From NCBI GenBank assembly GCA_019058295.1, contig JAHPZI010000016.1, forward strand, positions 58,021 to 99,899: DNA of 41,879 nucleotides. Direction: 5' to 3'. This stretch comes from Promethearchaeota archaeon. GTDB lineage: Archaea; Asgardarchaeota; Lokiarchaeia; Sigyniarchaeales; SOKP01. Of this stretch, positions 40,989-41,879 are shown one piece after another. The stretch's first letter is position 1; every line of letters begins with the position of its first letter. The notes beneath the pieces were generated by a model. That model was not told the origin of the DNA and did no database searches. It was given only the letters and a program-made list of their open reading frames with translations. Position numbers and translations under genes: made by a program.

Positions 40989-41785
40989 TGAGGTTCTTCT
41001 ATTCCTAATTTATAAGGTTTAGCTGGTTTAAACCTTTTCCGAGTAAATGCTCCAAGCTTGACTCTATTAGACGTACTTAATCCTTCAGACCGAGACAAGA
41101 AAATTAATTTGTTAATACCCCTAAATAGATATTTAAGAATAAAATATAAAAAGCCAATAATCACGAAGTATAGAAAATTAAAAGCTAGTCTGATATTATA
41201 ATACGTAGTGATTAGCCATATTGACAAACCAGATAAAAGTACTAAAAAGATTTGATATATCGAGTAACGAGGATCGCTTTTAAAAGAGGCAACCATAGTT
41301 ACGAAATCTTGGTGAGAAGGAGCAGCTCCCATTAATAATGAAGCACAAAATAAACCTGCTAACACTCGAATAAAATCGTCAAATGAGGGAGTTAAAACAA
41401 TGGAGAGGGACCAAAAGAAAAGCCAAGTAGATATATACAAAGGCGCAAAAGTAACCATGAAATCTTGCATAAAAGACATTTTTTTATCGTTTTTTAAAGA
41501 GACAGAACCGTGAGGGTTGACTTGCCTTGTAACTTCGTCTAAAAGTTTTACTTTAATTTTGTCTGTTGGAACACCAAGAAGTTTGCATATGAGAAAATGG
41601 CTAAGCTCATGAACTATAACACCAACAAACGCTAAACCATTTACAATATGCCTAAACGGACCTATTTTATTACGAGCACGCATTAATATACTCCACAATG
41701 CATATGATACAATAAAAGCTAATGGAAGAATAATCAAAGGACCAAACATAGGATCAAGTAATAAATAAATCAACACTTCGAGCAT
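40982..41785 (-). CDS. M50-like (site-2-protease-related) membrane metallopeptidase (267 aa)
   Basis: The zinc-binding motif HELSH (about residues 59-63, inside VIVHELSHFLICKLLGVP) lies in a membrane helix, as in site-2 proteases. Further helices lie at about 10-33, 105-130, 138-155, 168-190 and 195-222. The second M50 motif (NxxPxxPLDG) is not evident; a GAAPSHQDF segment near 152-160 may supply the third ligand (Asp159). The C-terminus is basic. M50 enzymes cleave transmembrane substrates. The gene heads an operon with the 118-aa membrane protein and a RecA-fold ATPase. A non-proteolytic role cannot be excluded because the aspartate motif is atypical. Confidence 0.82.
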   Translation of the reverse strand: MLEVLIYLLLDPMFGPLIILPLAFIVSYALWSILMRARNKIGPFRHIVNGLAFVGVIVHELSHFLICKLLGVPTDKIKVKLLDEVTRQVNPHGSVSLKNDKKMSFMQDFMVTFAPLYISTWLFFWSLSIVLTPSFDDFIRVLAGLFCASLLMGAAPSHQDFVTMVASFKSDPRYSIYQIFLVLLSGLSIWLITTYYNIRLAFNFLYFVIIGFLYFILKYLFRGINKLIFLSRSEGLSTSNRVKLGAFTRKRFKPAKPYKLGIEEPHW

Positions 41786-41806
41786 GAAAAATAATACTTA
41801 CGAAGT

Positions 41807-41823
41807 TATTTAAAGAAAAAATA
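41807..41823 (-). promoter_or_regulatory. TATA/BRE-type promoter for the peptidase-like operon
   Basis: The minus strand reads TATTTTTTCTTTAAATA, ending 21 nt before the ATG at 41785, so transcription should begin at or near the start codon. The same motif precedes radA, the roadblock gene, the FEN1-like gene and a small membrane gene. Confidence 0.65.
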
Positions 41824-41879
41824 AGGATTGGGTACCAAATTCAGTGATGATTCGATGATTTAATCATAATTTGTGTAAT

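Overview
The window looks like a stretch of an AT-rich archaeal chromosome. The best fit is an Asgard archaeon of the Lokiarchaeia type. The signs are archaeal RadA, FEN1-like and RPA-like proteins; a geranylgeranyl-reductase-family enzyme; TATA-type promoters; TrmB-type regulators with very long coiled coils; an MglA-like small GTPase beside a roadblock protein; and giant Ig-like surface proteins. No rRNA, tRNA, CRISPR array or transposase gene was recognised, and no gene-free stretch exceeds 300 bp. The lineage call is inference from gene content.

1-7.7 kb: two tandem paralogous surface proteins of more than 1,260 residues, the first running off the left edge. Each has a membrane anchor near both ends, a long Asn-rich beta-sandwich ectodomain and a Lys-rich C-terminal tail. 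They share a 349-bp identical block, which suggests gene conversion. 7.9-13.9 kb: a longin-like/winged-helix protein, a giant TrmB-like coiled-coil protein, a GNAT acetyltransferase flanked by 43-bp direct repeats, a metallo-beta-lactamase-fold hydrolase and a small TrmB-related protein with no standard start codon. 14-17 kb: a ribbon-helix-helix regulator and a cluster of four small membrane proteins, three with related C-terminal domains. 17-24 kb: lipid and acyl-CoA redox genes (GG-reductase-like FAD enzyme, C_GCAxxG_C_C protein, acyl-CoA dehydrogenase with EtfB and EtfA) and a membrane-fused alpha/beta hydrolase. 24-30.4 kb: a HerA-like ATPase carrying a zinc ribbon, a bacterial-type GAPDH, two TPR proteins, a polyferredoxin, a membrane protein and a zinc-ribbon protein.

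30.4-41.8 kb is mostly DNA metabolism. One minus-strand run holds a FEN1-like nuclease with a changed active-site residue, a possible cyclin-fold protein, an RPA-like OB-fold protein, a roadblock protein, an MglA-like GTPase and a 392-residue protein of unknown function. Further right are RadA with an extra C-terminal helix-hairpin-helix domain, a second RecA-fold ATPase, and a membrane metallopeptidase-like gene overlapping its neighbour. The most promising candidate for an undescribed system is the GTPase/roadblock pair embedded among nuclease and ssDNA-binding genes.

Several genes in the 32-42 kb part share a TATA element reading TTTTTTCTTTAAATA on their strand. It lies either 21-24 nt or 48-50 nt before the start codon, which would give leaderless and leadered transcripts respectively. 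Two genes, the GTPase and the TrmB-related ORF, have no in-frame ATG, GTG or TTG in front of sequence that reads as protein. Both have a GAGG motif 7-9 nt before an in-frame ATT, so AUU initiation is a testable possibility.
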